A stretch of DNA of 64,000 nt from Pseudophaeomoniella oleicola (taxonomy: Eukaryota; Ascomycota; Eurotiomycetes; Phaeomoniellales; Phaeomoniellaceae). Within the stretch, counting starts at the first letter, position 1. Every line of letters starts with the position of its first letter. The DNA lies in the NCBI GenBank assembly GCA_003868215.1, contig QWDQ01000031.1:186001-250000 (forward strand). The letters run 5' to 3'. The translations under genes and the position numbers were made by a program. Below, piece by piece: positions 31,649-42,874 of the stretch. Under the pieces are notes generated by a model. The model was not told where the DNA came from and made no database searches. It saw only the letters and a program-made list of their open reading frames with translations.

Positions 31649-33811
31649 TCATTCGTCGCGAATCGATAAGTGATATGTTCGAAGCTGCTCAGAGGTGATG
31701 TTTGACGGCGCCTTGACCATTTTGTCCTCTCCGTTCGCACCCCATTTCGGGAAAGCGATGACATCTCGCACACTCTCTTTGTCCAAGAGGATGGTCATCA
31801 ACCTGTCGAAGCCGAGGGCGATGCCGGAGTGCGGTGGACAACCGGCACGCAGGGCTTCGAGGAGATGTCGAAAGTCCTCGACGCGTTTGGGTGGCACTTT
31901 CAAGACTTCTCGGAAGACATGCTCCTGCACGGCGGCGTTGTGGATACGTTTGGAGCCACCGCCAACCTCGACACCGTTGATCACAAGATCGTAGTGGTCG
32001 CCGACGGCTTGTAGGGGGTCATGGAGCATGTGCTCGAAGTCTTCAGCGGTCTTGGGAGCTGTGAAAGGGTGGTGCGTGGACTGGATGCCAGCACCGCCGC
32101 CCTGGCCTGGTTCAGACACGTCAATTGGCTTGAACAACGGAAAGTCTACGATCCAAGCGAACACATCTTGCTCAGCTTTCTCGATGAGGCCTCTCTCAAT
32201 ACCAAACTTGACGAGGTCGCGACGCAAGTCACCCAGCACAGTTGAACCGCCGTCAAAAGGTAAGTTCTGCCGTGCTTGGAAAATGAAAGTGTCGCCTGGT
32301 TCAGCCTCTGTCTCATTCACGAATTTGTCGGCAAACTCGTGGCCTAATGCCGACAGTCCAAGTAGAGGCTTTGAAGGATCAAATGTCAGCACTGCAGGCG
32401 GACCTGCCGGGTTGGAGTGATATGGGGTTGCAGCGGCAGAATCGAGAAATTCTTTGATACTGTCCATATCAAAACGATCATCCAGTTTGATGAAATCGAC
32501 AAGAGGGTCCTCTAACGAGGTCATCATCCCGACAAATGTGCTCGGGAACGCTCTTTGATGTGATTGCTGTATTGGGAATATCGTGTAGCGTAGATCCGGT
32601 TTGTCAGAACCATACAAGGACATGGCGGTTTGGTAAGTCATGCGCTCAAAGCGGTAACGGGGTAAACCTTCAATATGTTCGCCCGGATCGGTCAATGCAG
32701 GTCTCCTACTAGTTCGCCATATGTCCGTGATAAGCTTCTCTATGATGGCCATAACAGCATTTCGATCAGCAAATGCCATCTCAAGATCTAGTTGGGTGAA
32801 TTCTGGCTGCCGATCAGCTCGCATATCCTCATCGCGGAAACACTTGGCCAATTGGAAGTACTTCGGGATGCCACTTGACATGAGGAGTTGTTTATACTGT
32901 TGAGGACTCTGAGGTAGAGCATACGCCATGCCCTTCTGTCTGGTAGGCACTAGGAACTCCCTGGCTCCCTCAGGAGTGGACTTGAACAAGATTGGAGTCT
33001 CGATCTCCTGAAAGCCGTCGTTCACTAAGACTTGACGACATAATGCGCTTATACGGGACCGCTGCCTCAGAGCTTCTCTAAGCACATGGCTCGTACGAAT
33101 CTTTAGATGTCGCTGCTCTGGTGCCACATTCGTCTCCGAGGTCACGACAATATCATCAGGAAACACATTGTATTCACTGATTTCTTCCACTAAGAACTCA
33201 AAACTTGGGTCTCGTTTCACTTGGCCAAACATTGGCACCATTATGTTGGACGACGATGCTTGATCCTTGGACGGTCTTTGACGAAGATACCCATGAACAG
33301 TGACGGGACTCCCCTCTGCGATCGTCCGCTCAAATCCGCTGGCCATTGCCTTCTTGAGGAATGTCATCTGGAGCGCATTGCTGATCGAAGGATCCACGAT
33401 GTCGGCAAATTTCACACTCTTGTTTGCACTGCGAGTAGGCCCAATATATCCATGTATCGTTACTTTCTCGTCTTCTTCAGCATGGCTTCGCTCCACGAGT
33501 CTATCAAAGCTAGCCCACGTCTTCGGCAAGGGTTCTTGATAGAGGAAGTTAGAACCTGTTCCATTCGGGGTCCTATAGACGTACTCACGAGCTAATTGAT
33601 TTTTATATGACTCGAATGTACCCGAGGACGCATCAGTGTTCAAGACGGTACTGTATCGCCTTGCAGAGTATGAATATGGTCTGGATTGGCATTGTTTGGC
33701 GCGAGTTGCGGCAACAAATCCTAGTCGACTTCTTAGGAGTTGGGAGAGCTCAACATAGACATCTCTAAGGTCAGCTTGCCTGCAAGCTACCTTCGAAGGC
33801 ATCGATTTCAT
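31649..33811 (-). CDS. MSD1: Mitochondrial aspartyl-tRNA synthetase
   Basis: Intronless, 720 residues. An Arg/Ser-rich presequence-like N-terminus (residues 1-55) precedes an OB-fold anticodon-binding domain and the class IIb catalytic core. Motif 2 is in AKCFRDEDMRADRQPEFTQL, and motif 3 is SGIALGFDRLMTILL. The flipping-loop side has the bacterial-type QSPQQYKQLLMSSG stretch, and a GAD-like insertion lies in the middle. This marks it as the bacterial/mitochondrial AspRS form rather than the cytosolic one. It charges mitochondrial tRNA-Asp. The length is close to the usual 650-720. ATGs at 33811 and 33802 are both possible starts; the first is given. Confidence 0.95.
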   Translation of the reverse strand: MKSMPSKVACRQADLRDVYVELSQLLRSRLGFVAATRAKQCQSRPYSYSARRYSTVLNTDASSGTFESYKNQLAREYVYRTPNGTGSNFLYQEPLPKTWASFDRLVERSHAEEDEKVTIHGYIGPTRSANKSVKFADIVDPSISNALQMTFLKKAMASGFERTIAEGSPVTVHGYLRQRPSKDQASSSNIMVPMFGQVKRDPSFEFLVEEISEYNVFPDDIVVTSETNVAPEQRHLKIRTSHVLREALRQRSRISALCRQVLVNDGFQEIETPILFKSTPEGAREFLVPTRQKGMAYALPQSPQQYKQLLMSSGIPKYFQLAKCFRDEDMRADRQPEFTQLDLEMAFADRNAVMAIIEKLITDIWRTSRRPALTDPGEHIEGLPRYRFERMTYQTAMSLYGSDKPDLRYTIFPIQQSHQRAFPSTFVGMMTSLEDPLVDFIKLDDRFDMDSIKEFLDSAAATPYHSNPAGPPAVLTFDPSKPLLGLSALGHEFADKFVNETEAEPGDTFIFQARQNLPFDGGSTVLGDLRRDLVKFGIERGLIEKAEQDVFAWIVDFPLFKPIDVSEPGQGGGAGIQSTHHPFTAPKTAEDFEHMLHDPLQAVGDHYDLVINGVEVGGGSKRIHNAAVQEHVFREVLKVPPKRVEDFRHLLEALRAGCPPHSGIALGFDRLMTILLDKESVRDVIAFPKWGANGEDKMVKAPSNITSEQLRTYHLSIRDE

Positions 33812-34510
33812 ACTCCTACTTTGGAACTTTAAAGTTCCTCTGTCAATATAAGGTAGTCATCGCAGCAGCTTAAAGTACAGTAGTCAATTGGAGTCTTATT
33901 TATTCTCCAAGTTCTCCATCCGCGCGGCGGAGAAAGACAACATAAATTTCTCCGCGCTGGATTCCTTTTTTCACTCTTTTCTTCTCTTCATCCTTCTAAG
34001 TTTTGAACAAGTGAGTCTAAAGCTTTTGACATTCAGATCCTATCACTAACAGTTCGCAGATGATGAAAGCCTAGCGTGTTACCTATGATCATATCTTCAG
34101 CCTCATGGCTCTCGAGTCCTCCTCGCAAGGGGCTCAAGTGACTTGGGAGCCCGAGGCCTGAGAGTCTGAATAAGGCGTTCGGCACAACCTCCTTGTTACA
34201 TCAACGGACGCTATGAAGGCATCTCTGATCACATTCAAAAACTTGGAAGGTGTCACATTATAATGGGGGAAGAAACTGGCTCTTTGCATCGTTGTCCTTG
34301 ATATGATGAAGGTGTTTGGACTAACGCAACGACATCAGTACGATGGGCTGGTACGTAATTTAGGTGAGCTCCATCCGCTCTTATGCCTAGTCATAGGAAG
34401 CCACGGCAATTTGGCAGGCATACAATATCTTCACATTTTGCTTTCTTCAAGTTGCTCCCAGGAGCGAGTAGGCGTCGCAAGGGTTTAGGTATTGAGCATA
34501 TCGATATCGT
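33812..34510. other. Intergenic region
   Basis: Promoter of the aspartyl-tRNA synthetase gene (CT-rich around 33965-34000) and 3' flank of the aminotransferase. No gene seen. Confidence 0.6.
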
Positions 34511-35872
34511 CTATTTCTGCTTTTTGAATGTTGGCACAGCTTCAAAATCATCTTCCATAAACTCTCTGAGGGCCTTGAGCCCTTCCTTCATAACAGTTTC
34601 CTCCTGGACGAAGCCTATCCTTACATATCCCTTGAAGTCCTCGCCGCCGCCGAAGCATTTGCTGCCTGGGACGAACATGATCCCTTTCTTCTGGAACAGT
34701 ATCTCACAGAACGCAACGTCATCCACAGGTTTACCCATTTTGGCGAACTTCACAAATGCTGTAGTCCCTGCCACTGGTTTCGTCCACGAGCACGCCCATC
34801 GATGTTCTTCGACAAAGCTCTCAACCAGTTCGAGGCTCGCCTTCGCCAAGTTGATGTTGCGGACCAGCAATCCATGGATGCAATCCTCGCTCAAGGCGGT
34901 CGCTGCAATAGCATCATCTATTTGCGAGACTGATATTGTTGTGTAATGTCGAGCTTCCGCAAATCTCTCTATCAGCTCGGTGTTCTTTGATGCGATCCAT
35001 CCCACGCGGATACCAGCTAACGAGTAGGCTTTGCTCAGAGACCCGGTAACCACCACGTTCTCATATCCAAGATTGATTGCTGAAGGCGGAAAGCTTTTGT
35101 CGGCGGGGCCAATACCATGAAATAAAGGCCGATATACCTCGTCGGCAAGAACAGTAATATTGTGAGTTCTGCAAACGCTTACGAAGTCATATAATACTTC
35201 CTTTGGTATAATCGCTCCCGTAGGATTTTGAGGGTTATTTATAATGACCACCTTCGTTCTGCCCGGTTGAATCAACGTTCCAAGTTCGTCTACCGATAAA
35301 GCCCATCCCTTGCTCTCATCTGACTTCCACAATGTGACGTCGGCACCCAAGGTAGCGGGAACCTTGTACAGTTGTTCATAGGTAGGGTAATGGCAGATGA
35401 CATGATCTCCAGGGCCGATCAGGGAGTAGAGAACAAGAAAATTGGCTGCTATTGCTCCTGGAGTAATGAGAATATTAGAAGGAGACAGGGGATGAGTAGC
35501 CTTTGCAGAATAGAGGCCGGCGAGGTTAGATCGTAGCCGGTCAGACCCTCGTATTGGACCATAGGTCAGCTTCTTGCTAGAAGTGAGCGGGTTTGGCAAG
35601 GATGGATTATCCGAAAGTGCAAGAAGGTCATCGATCGAGATTGAAGCAGCACATGTTTCGGCTATGTTGTACTTGGCTGTCTCCTCGTACCTGAGGCGTC
35701 ATTAGTCGTTGAAAGACGGGGTTGAATCGGTGCGGAAGGTACTTGTCCATCCACTGGTGCCAGCAACGATCATTGTTAGTACAATCTTTGATAGTCCTCC
35801 GGGGGAGATTGGCGGGTGTCGAATTCGTGGGTTACTCACAGCCTCAACTTCAAATACTGGAATCTGGGCCAT
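34511..35872 (-). CDS. PLP-dependent aminotransferase, class I/II
   Basis: Exons 35872-35840, 35753-35743 and 35690-34511 on the minus strand encode about 407 residues. Exon 2 is only 11 nt (TGGATGGACAA). It is needed to give VEA-WMDKYEETAKYNIAETC, a pattern shared with related aminotransferases. Fold-type I landmarks are the PLP-anchoring Lys235 (TGSLSKAYSLAG), the NNPQNPTG loop, LADEVYRPL, and the C-terminal Arg in GYVRIGF. The substrate is unknown; relatives include alanine/valine-type and capreomycidine-synthase-like enzymes. There is no targeting peptide. It is divergent from the ABCG gene, 1.2 kb away, with a TACTACGTAGTA palindrome between them. Confidence 0.9.
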
Positions 35873-37079
35873 GATGAGCCGGGGTGTTAGCTTCTGATCA
35901 GATGCAGATTGACAAATGTGGCTTCAGTATTGAATCAAGAAGAGTCTACAGATTCTTACAAATAAGTATTTCCTCGATCGGCTCGGCTATGGTGAAATGA
36001 GAGGAAGCTGTGGGACATCCTCACCCCACAAAGTTGAGTCTGCGAGGGGACTACCTACCTGGTAGCCAGCGACCTACTACGTGGTACAGCATATCCGCAT
36101 TTATATCGCTGTACGCCTATCCCCATATCATCGGTATCATAAGGCTGATGCATTATATTTCGACGTACAGATCTCCTCGCTCGATCTACCGAATATGATT
36201 TCCGACGCTATCCAAATTCGAAGAGGAATGTATGCAGACTACATGGTTGACATAAGGAAGGGTAATACACTAGGATCTCCTCTACAGTAGACCGGTGATC
36301 GGCATCTGGCGGTTGTACTACGTAGTACAGCCATAGAACATGATAGGTTGGGTCAACGTCTCTCTCCCATCCGTCCTCGCCGTCCTGGAATGTGCCATCA
36401 ACCTTGTGACAGGTCTGGGGGGTTATCATCTCTTCCTTTGGAATCATTGATGACTGATAATAACAAAAATCCCAGTACTGTGTAACTACCATGTAACTGT
36501 CGCACTGGCATTATTACTGATTGCCGTCTAATTAGGCTTCTCTCAGAGCAAACATGTGGCTGGGAACCATTAAGTTAATGTTGCTTTAACCCAAGACTGG
36601 TTTTGGCATACTAACTTCGGTAGCAATTAATCTCCCCCACAAGTTGAGACGTAATTAACCAACTGCCTTCGGAGTTAGTCGCAAGCTTCCCAGAAGCAGC
36701 AGCTCGTAATTACTACGGTATATACGCATCCTCTACTGTAACTCTTCGCCTCAGGTGCTCTACTATGCTACGTTTTCTCCCCACCTGGTGACCACTACCA
36801 ATACCACTATTACCATCCATTCTCTGGTCCGCATTGCATTGTTTCTTTCTATTCTGGAAATTGCCATTTCGAATGCATCGGCTTGTGTCTACTTGACCCT
36901 CAACTCTCCTTTCCATCACTAATCGAAAGGTCGACCGCCTTATCTCGTGCGCCGAGGCACACAACGCTCTATCGGAGACCTTATCCTCATAGCCACGGAG
37001 CTGTTCACACATCCACGCTGTTTGGGAAGCTTCCAAACCTGATTCGGTTCCAAAGAGCGCAGAGCTGGCTTTAGCTTCA
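35873..37079. other. Divergent promoter region
   Basis: About 1.2 kb between the aminotransferase and ABCG starts. It contains a perfect GTACTACGTAGTAC palindrome at 36315-36328 and a one-mismatch copy at 36075-36086. Open frames here are short or antisense without motifs. Confidence 0.6.
36316..36327. repeat. Palindrome TACTACGTAGTA, copy 3
   Basis: Core of a 14-bp perfect palindrome (GTACTACGTAGTAC, 36315-36328). An imperfect copy with one changed base lies about 240 bp to the left. Confidence 0.85.
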
Positions 37080-40000
37080 ATGAAGCTTCGACGCATCTGG
37101 GTGCCTGTTGCGGTATTTGTTGCTTCCGCGTGGACAGCATCTGCATATCAAAACTACACCGGCAGCAGTCTACTCCGAAACGACCCCTTCTCCTTCCAGC
37201 AGGATCGACCTGACGGATGTCCAAAATGCTTTGATTGTCACTATGAAGAATTCACATGTCGTCAGTTTGCGAACTGCAGCCAGTACAATGGCAAATGCGC
37301 CTGTCCACCAGGGTTTGGGGGTGATGATTGTTCTGAGCCCGTTTGCGGTTCCCTTGCGGATGGACGGAACAGGTCTCCGCGTAGAGCCGACGAGAAATAC
37401 TGTGACTGCAAGGAAGGGTGGGAAGGTGTCAACTGCAATGTCTGCCAGACAGATCAAGCATGTAACGCTCTGATGCCTAATGGCGAAGGTGGTGTGTGCT
37501 ACAAACAAGGTGTCGTGATCAACGAGAACTATCAAATGTGTAACATCACAAACCGAAAGATCTTGGATACGCTTAAGGATCAAATTCCCCAGGCCACCTT
37601 CTCGTGCAACTCGGAAGAAGGAACCTGCAATTTTCAGTTCTGGGTGGATCAAAAGGAATCTTTCTATTGCGCTCTAGATCACTGCTCATCCAAAGGCCAA
37701 GTCGCCGAGACAAGGAACACCACCGAATATAACTGCGACAATATAAAGTGCGAGTGTATACCTGGCAGGATGCTCTGTGGTGAAGCTGGATCCGTGGACA
37801 TTGGAGAATTCCTTGACGAGGCCATCAAGGGGCCAGCATCCTTCAAATCCGTACTCACCCAGGGCGGCAGCCCTCAAGATGGCAGTCGTTTCGAAGAACC
37901 CGCCATGAATGACCTCATCTCTAGCATTTTCGGTGATAGCAGCATCTTCCTCTCTTGCCGATCTGGCGAGTGTTTGTATGTTTCCGACGTGCCGGGATAC
38001 ACAAGACCAGTCAAGGAAATCAATACGCCGCTCGTGGCTGGAGTTATTGCTGGCTGTACTCTTTTTGTGGTGGCGCTGATAGTCGGTGTCTGGTTGCTCT
38101 CACGCCGAGCCGCCAATAAGCGATATGGAGTCATCCATCTCGACGACTCTGATGACGAGATCAACAGAATGTTGGCGGACCACAAGCCGGCGACACTACA
38201 GTTTGGGGACATTACATACGCCTTGAACGGGAAGCAAATTCTATCGGGCATCGAGGGTATAGCCCACCCAGGTCAAGTCATGGCAATAATGGGCGCGTCT
38301 GGTGCAGGCAAATCGACTTTCCTGGATATCCTAGCACGAAAGAACAAACGTGGCGTCGTTGGTGGCAATATCTACGTCAATGGTGAGGTTATACCAGACT
38401 CGGATTTCCGCAGTGTTGTCGGATTTGTCGATCAAGAGGACACAATGCTTCCTACTTTAACAGTGCACGAGACAATCATGACAAGTGCACTCCTACGTCT
38501 GCCTCGCGACATGGGTAAGTCCACGAAAGAACAGCGAGTCTACGAGGTTGAAAGGCAACTTGGTATTTACCATATCAGAGATCAACTGATTGGGTCCGAA
38601 GAAGGTTCTGGTAGAGGTATTTCTGGTGGCGAGAAGCGACGCGTCGGCATCGCTTGTGAGCTTGTGACAAGTCCGAGCGTACTCTTCCTTGACGAACCTA
38701 CGAGCGGCCTGGATGCCTACAATGCTTTCAACGTCGTAGAGTGTCTTGTCACTCTCGCCAAGACGTACAACAGAACAATTATTTTCACCATACATCAGCC
38801 ACGCTCCAACATTGTTGCGTTATTCGATCAGCTAATTCTCCTGGCCAATGGCAAAACCGTGTATTCAGGACCCTTCCAGGCTTGCCAGCCTTATTTCGAC
38901 AGTATCGGATATATGTGTCCTCCTGGTTTCAATATCGCTGACTATCTCGTTGACCTTACCATGCACGTAGGGGTGCCCCGCACTCCCATGTCAGAAGACG
39001 GTCCGATTGACTTTGGGTCCGGTGACGGTTTCCAGACCGGATCAAGCAGTATCAGGGCCATCAAGTCAATTGCGAGCACTTCGAACATGTCCGCTGCTGG
39101 TGCTGAGGCTGGCTCATTAGGAAGCTCGGCGAGACCAAGGCCACCCCGAAAGCAATCTATCAAGCAAAAGCAGGATCGAGCACTCTTCACTCGACAGAAG
39201 AGTTCTAGTGGCGGTGATGACCCGCCAACGCCGCGAACTGACGATGAGGATAGCAGCCTGAACAATGTATCCGAAAGCACTCGCAACTGGCTCAAATTGT
39301 CACAGCAGAAAGGGACTGTACCCCCTCAGATTCTCGAAGATCTGGATGAGTTGCCACCACCAGCCTCTGGTGACAGCACCGATCTAGACATTCTCGTCTC
39401 GAGTTTCAGGACCTCAGACATCTTCAACAACACGCATTCGGAAATTTCGACTGCCGTCCAAGATGCGTCGACTTCCAACGGAGCTAGCAATGCCTCACCC
39501 AATCATTCATCAATAAAGAAGAAGTATCGACGTGTCAGCCTACCACGTCAATTCCTCATCCTGTCGCTACGTACATGGCGCAATATCTATCGCAATCCGA
39601 TGTTGATGTTGACTCACTACGCCATAGCCATGCTTTTGGCAGTGCTTTCGGGCTACCTGTTCTACGGTCTGTCTGATGACATCGCAGGTTTCCAGGACCG
39701 ACTCGGATTATTCTTCTTCCTCCTTGCGCTGTTCGGTTTCTCTACGCTCACAACTTTGAATGTCTTCAGCAATGAACGTCTCCTGTTCGTTCGCGAACGT
39801 GCAAACGGCTACTATGCTCCAATCACGTATTATGCTGCCAAGGTTGTTTTCGACATTATTCCGCTACGTCTATTTCCCCCAATCATTTTGGGGGTGATTG
39901 TCTACCCTATGGTCGGCCTGGTGCCTGAGTGGGGATCCTTCTTCAAGTTCTTGTTGATACTTGTTCTTTTCAACTTGGCGGCTGCAGCCATCTGTCTATT

Positions 40001-40423
40001 CATCGGCATCGTTTTCCGTGACGGTGGCGTGGCCAACTTGATTGGGAGCTTGACCATGCTCTTCAGTCTCCTCTTTGCGGGATTATTGCTCAATGCCAAT
40101 ACCATTCCAAAAGCGGCCTTGTGGCTTCAATCGGTAAGTGTGCCTTATCATGCTTTTGCCTGATCATCTACTGACGAAGACTACAGCTGTCAATATTCCA
40201 CTACGGTTTCGAGGCTCTCATTGTCAATGAGGTGACGTATCTTACTTTGATAGACACCAAGTACGGACTAGATATCACAGTTCCTGGTGCTGCTATCCTG
40301 AGCAGCTTTGGATTCGATACACAAGCAATGTGGCATGATGTCCTTGGTTTGGGCATCTTTTGCGCTGCCTTCCTGGTTATTGGATATCTGGCTATGCACT
40401 TTTTGCTGGTGGAAAAGAGGTGA
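37080..40423 (+). CDS. ADP1: ABCG half-transporter with Cys-rich ectodomain (ADP1-like)
   Basis: Exons 37080-40133 and 40187-40423 give about 1096 residues; yeast Adp1 is of similar size. A signal peptide (residues 1-22) leads into a Cys-rich, EGF-like ectodomain ([31 protein letters not shown]). A membrane segment follows at about 318-340. The nucleotide-binding domain has Walker [10 protein letters not shown] (405-413), signature ISGGEKRR (about 514-521) and Walker [13 protein letters not shown] long Ser-rich linker precedes a six-helix ABC2-type domain ([17 protein letters not shown]). The C-terminal exon ends HFLLVEKR. The order NBD then TMD is that of the ABCG/White subfamily. The substrate is unknown. 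The intron has a GTAAGT donor and a CTGAC branch site. Confidence 0.93.
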
Positions 40424-41234
40424 TGGAACAATAATCATAATGTATTAGACACATTTTCGTATGTACATAGGGTCATTGTCGAAGGGGGGAAGCCATTAGA
40501 GATCTTCTTTCGAAGTATTGGCGGTTCTTGATATAGCATCATAGCGTTCTCTCGGTTCAGGTACATTCCATTCAACATGAGCGAAAATCTCATTCTGCAT
40601 AGTCCTTGCAGTGATATTATCAACTGATGCTTTGTGTGGTCTTTTTCAAGTGCAATGGCATGGTTCTAGTTCATCAACATCATCGTAGGCAGACGGTCAA
40701 CTCCACCGATAGCGCTATTAGGCACTACAGGAATCTGTCATTTACTACGTAGTAATAGCTTCCAATTGGTGACATAGCAGCTTATACGTGGTTACCCCCC
40801 CATTATCCACTAACACCCCTCCCCCCCAATAATCAGAATCCCACCTCGCACCTGAAAAGAGCAAAAGCAAGCTTGCGGACTGATCTCATTCCCACCTCCA
40901 ATTTTCCACAAGCTTCGTCAACTACCTCCTACCCCAACCGGCGAACTTGTGTGTGCAATCGCAATCTGACCTTGATCGTTGCGTGTGTGACTTTGGCATT
41001 TATCCGTACATACCCTCACCCCTTGTTGAAATCCAATATATACAATATCACTTCAACACAACAAACAGACAACTTGGTCAGACAACAACTTAAGCACTGC
41101 GCAATTCAGTGAAATTCTCAGCGAGCGTCGAGCTTTATCGCACGTCCTCGAATCCAGTGTGGCCTGGCAATCAATATTAAGGGAATACTAAACAATAACG
41201 TCTTTGTTGCGCCAATCCAGTACTCCTATCCAAG
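40424..41234. other. Intergenic region, ERV14 promoter
   Basis: ABCG 3' flank and ERV14 upstream region. It contains the palindrome copy at 40743-40754 and C-rich runs near 40795-40830. No gene seen. Confidence 0.6.
40743..40754. repeat. Palindrome TACTACGTAGTA, copy 4
   Basis: Core of a 14-bp perfect palindrome, TTACTACGTAGTAA (40742-40755), about 490 bp upstream of ERV14. Confidence 0.85.
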
Positions 41235-41980
41235 ATGTCGGGAGAGGCGTGGTTATACCTCCTCGCGGTCCTTATAAATGCTGTCAACCTATTCCTCCAA
41301 GTCTTCTTCACCATCATGTACAGTGATTTGGAATGGTACGTGTTCACCGACCCCCGGATAAGCACCGGTGCTGCCGCCGCCAAACAACATGTGAGGGCAT
41401 TGACGCTGACTGAGAGTCTGCATCGCATAGTGATTATATCAACCCAATCGATCTTTGCAATCGTCTGAACACCTACATCATTCCCGAAGCTGGTGTACAC
41501 GCATTCTTGACCTTCCTCTTCCTGATCAACGGCTACTGGCTGGCGTTGCTTCTCAACTTGCCTCTATTGGCTTTCAACGCGAAGAAGTACGTACTTACAC
41601 ATCCAAAACCGCAATATGAGCCCTGCATCATTGTGGCATCACATATTAATGTAGACGTTCCGCAGGATCTTTGACAACCAGCATCTTTTGGATGCCACCG
41701 AGATATTCCGTAAGCTTAATGTGCACAAGAAGGTGAGCTACTTCCTTCCCAGCAAGGCCGAAGCGCGCGATCATCTGTTCACTTCGGCGGAAGGCTTTTA
41801 CGCCTGCAGATGTCTGCCTATCTGTTCAACGATGATCTGCGTCCCTGGTTCTGACCGTCATGGCCATGTGGCTGACTCTTGCGTCAGGAATCATTTATCA
41901 AACTGGGTTTCCACCTGGTCATGTTCTTCTTCTATCTCTACAGCATGATCGTTGCGCTTATACGGGACGAGAGCAACTGA
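41235..41980 (+). CDS. ERV14: ER cargo receptor Erv14/cornichon
   Basis: Four exons, 41235-41335, 41431-41586, 41666-41732 and 41888-41980, encode 138 residues, the same length as yeast Erv14. Signatures in order: [79 protein letters not shown] and [16 protein letters not shown]. The protein has three to four membrane segments. Cornichon proteins ride COPII vesicles and load long-membrane-span cargo at ER exit sites. Splicing creates the conserved LECDYINP joint from a phase-2 junction. The last intron is the longest, at 155 nt. No single open frame shows the full gene. Confidence 0.95.
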
Positions 41981-42874
41981 CTAGGCGGGGTCAAGGGCAG
42001 AGCGGAATTGGCCATGAAACATGGAGCCGGAGCTGCAGCCTACCACTGATTACCACCACCACTAGCAAGCAGGGAACGTAATAAGTCTCTGAGCACACGA
42101 CCAAGCAAGGAAGGTGACTCGTCGCCATTCGCCGAGCTTTTTGGACAGGCATCATTATGTTGCACGAGATGTGATGGATCTATAGAAGGATGAGGGAACA
42201 ATATCCAGAGTGGCGGAGGGCGGATAATGTGACCAGAAAAACAGCTATTGTACCTTGGTTCGATTGTATGTTACGCGCCTCTCTCACTCTGGGACTGGTA
42301 TTGATTCCTTTTTTTCTTGGTGTATCGAAGTCAGCTTTGAAGACATTTGGTGCATCGGAGTCTTGAATTTCCTGTTGGATAGACATGTAGTGCTCATTTG
42401 TCATCGTCGACGAAGTGACTCTTCAGCGATGCTTTGAATATCCCAGTAGGCAGTTCATCGCGTGAAGGTGTATATGCATGGTCTCTAATTACCTACCTCA
42501 CCGTTCGTAGGTGATGATCGGGTGCATCCGAGCGGAGGCAGTCAACCGTTGCGGGACAGTTGCGGAAAATATATTTATTTCATCCCCGGGTTGCCTCATA
42601 ACCAACGTGAACATCTACAACAAGAGCACAGTCGCAAACTACAGGACATAGAAGCAGACACCGGATCACCGGGTGGCTCCAGATAGAGAGCACCGCGACG
42701 GATTCTCAACCTAGAATAACATACGCGACAGAAAACACTGGCTTGGTAACATCAAGAGCGACTAGGTGCTACCGCAGGTCTCCCCACCCGCCCACGGTAC
42801 CTGAACGACAACAGAAAGACTACAGGCTCGTGACCTAAAGATATAGGGTGAAAGGGTGCTCTAGAGCAGACGCT
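41981..42874. other. Intergenic region
   Basis: ERV14 3' flank and PRP17 promoter, about 0.9 kb. Nothing coding seen. Confidence 0.6.

Noticed and set aside
36713-37096. Minus-strand open frame of 127 codons before the ABCG gene
   Set aside because: Starts inside the ABCG coding start and has no recognisable feature or splice partner.
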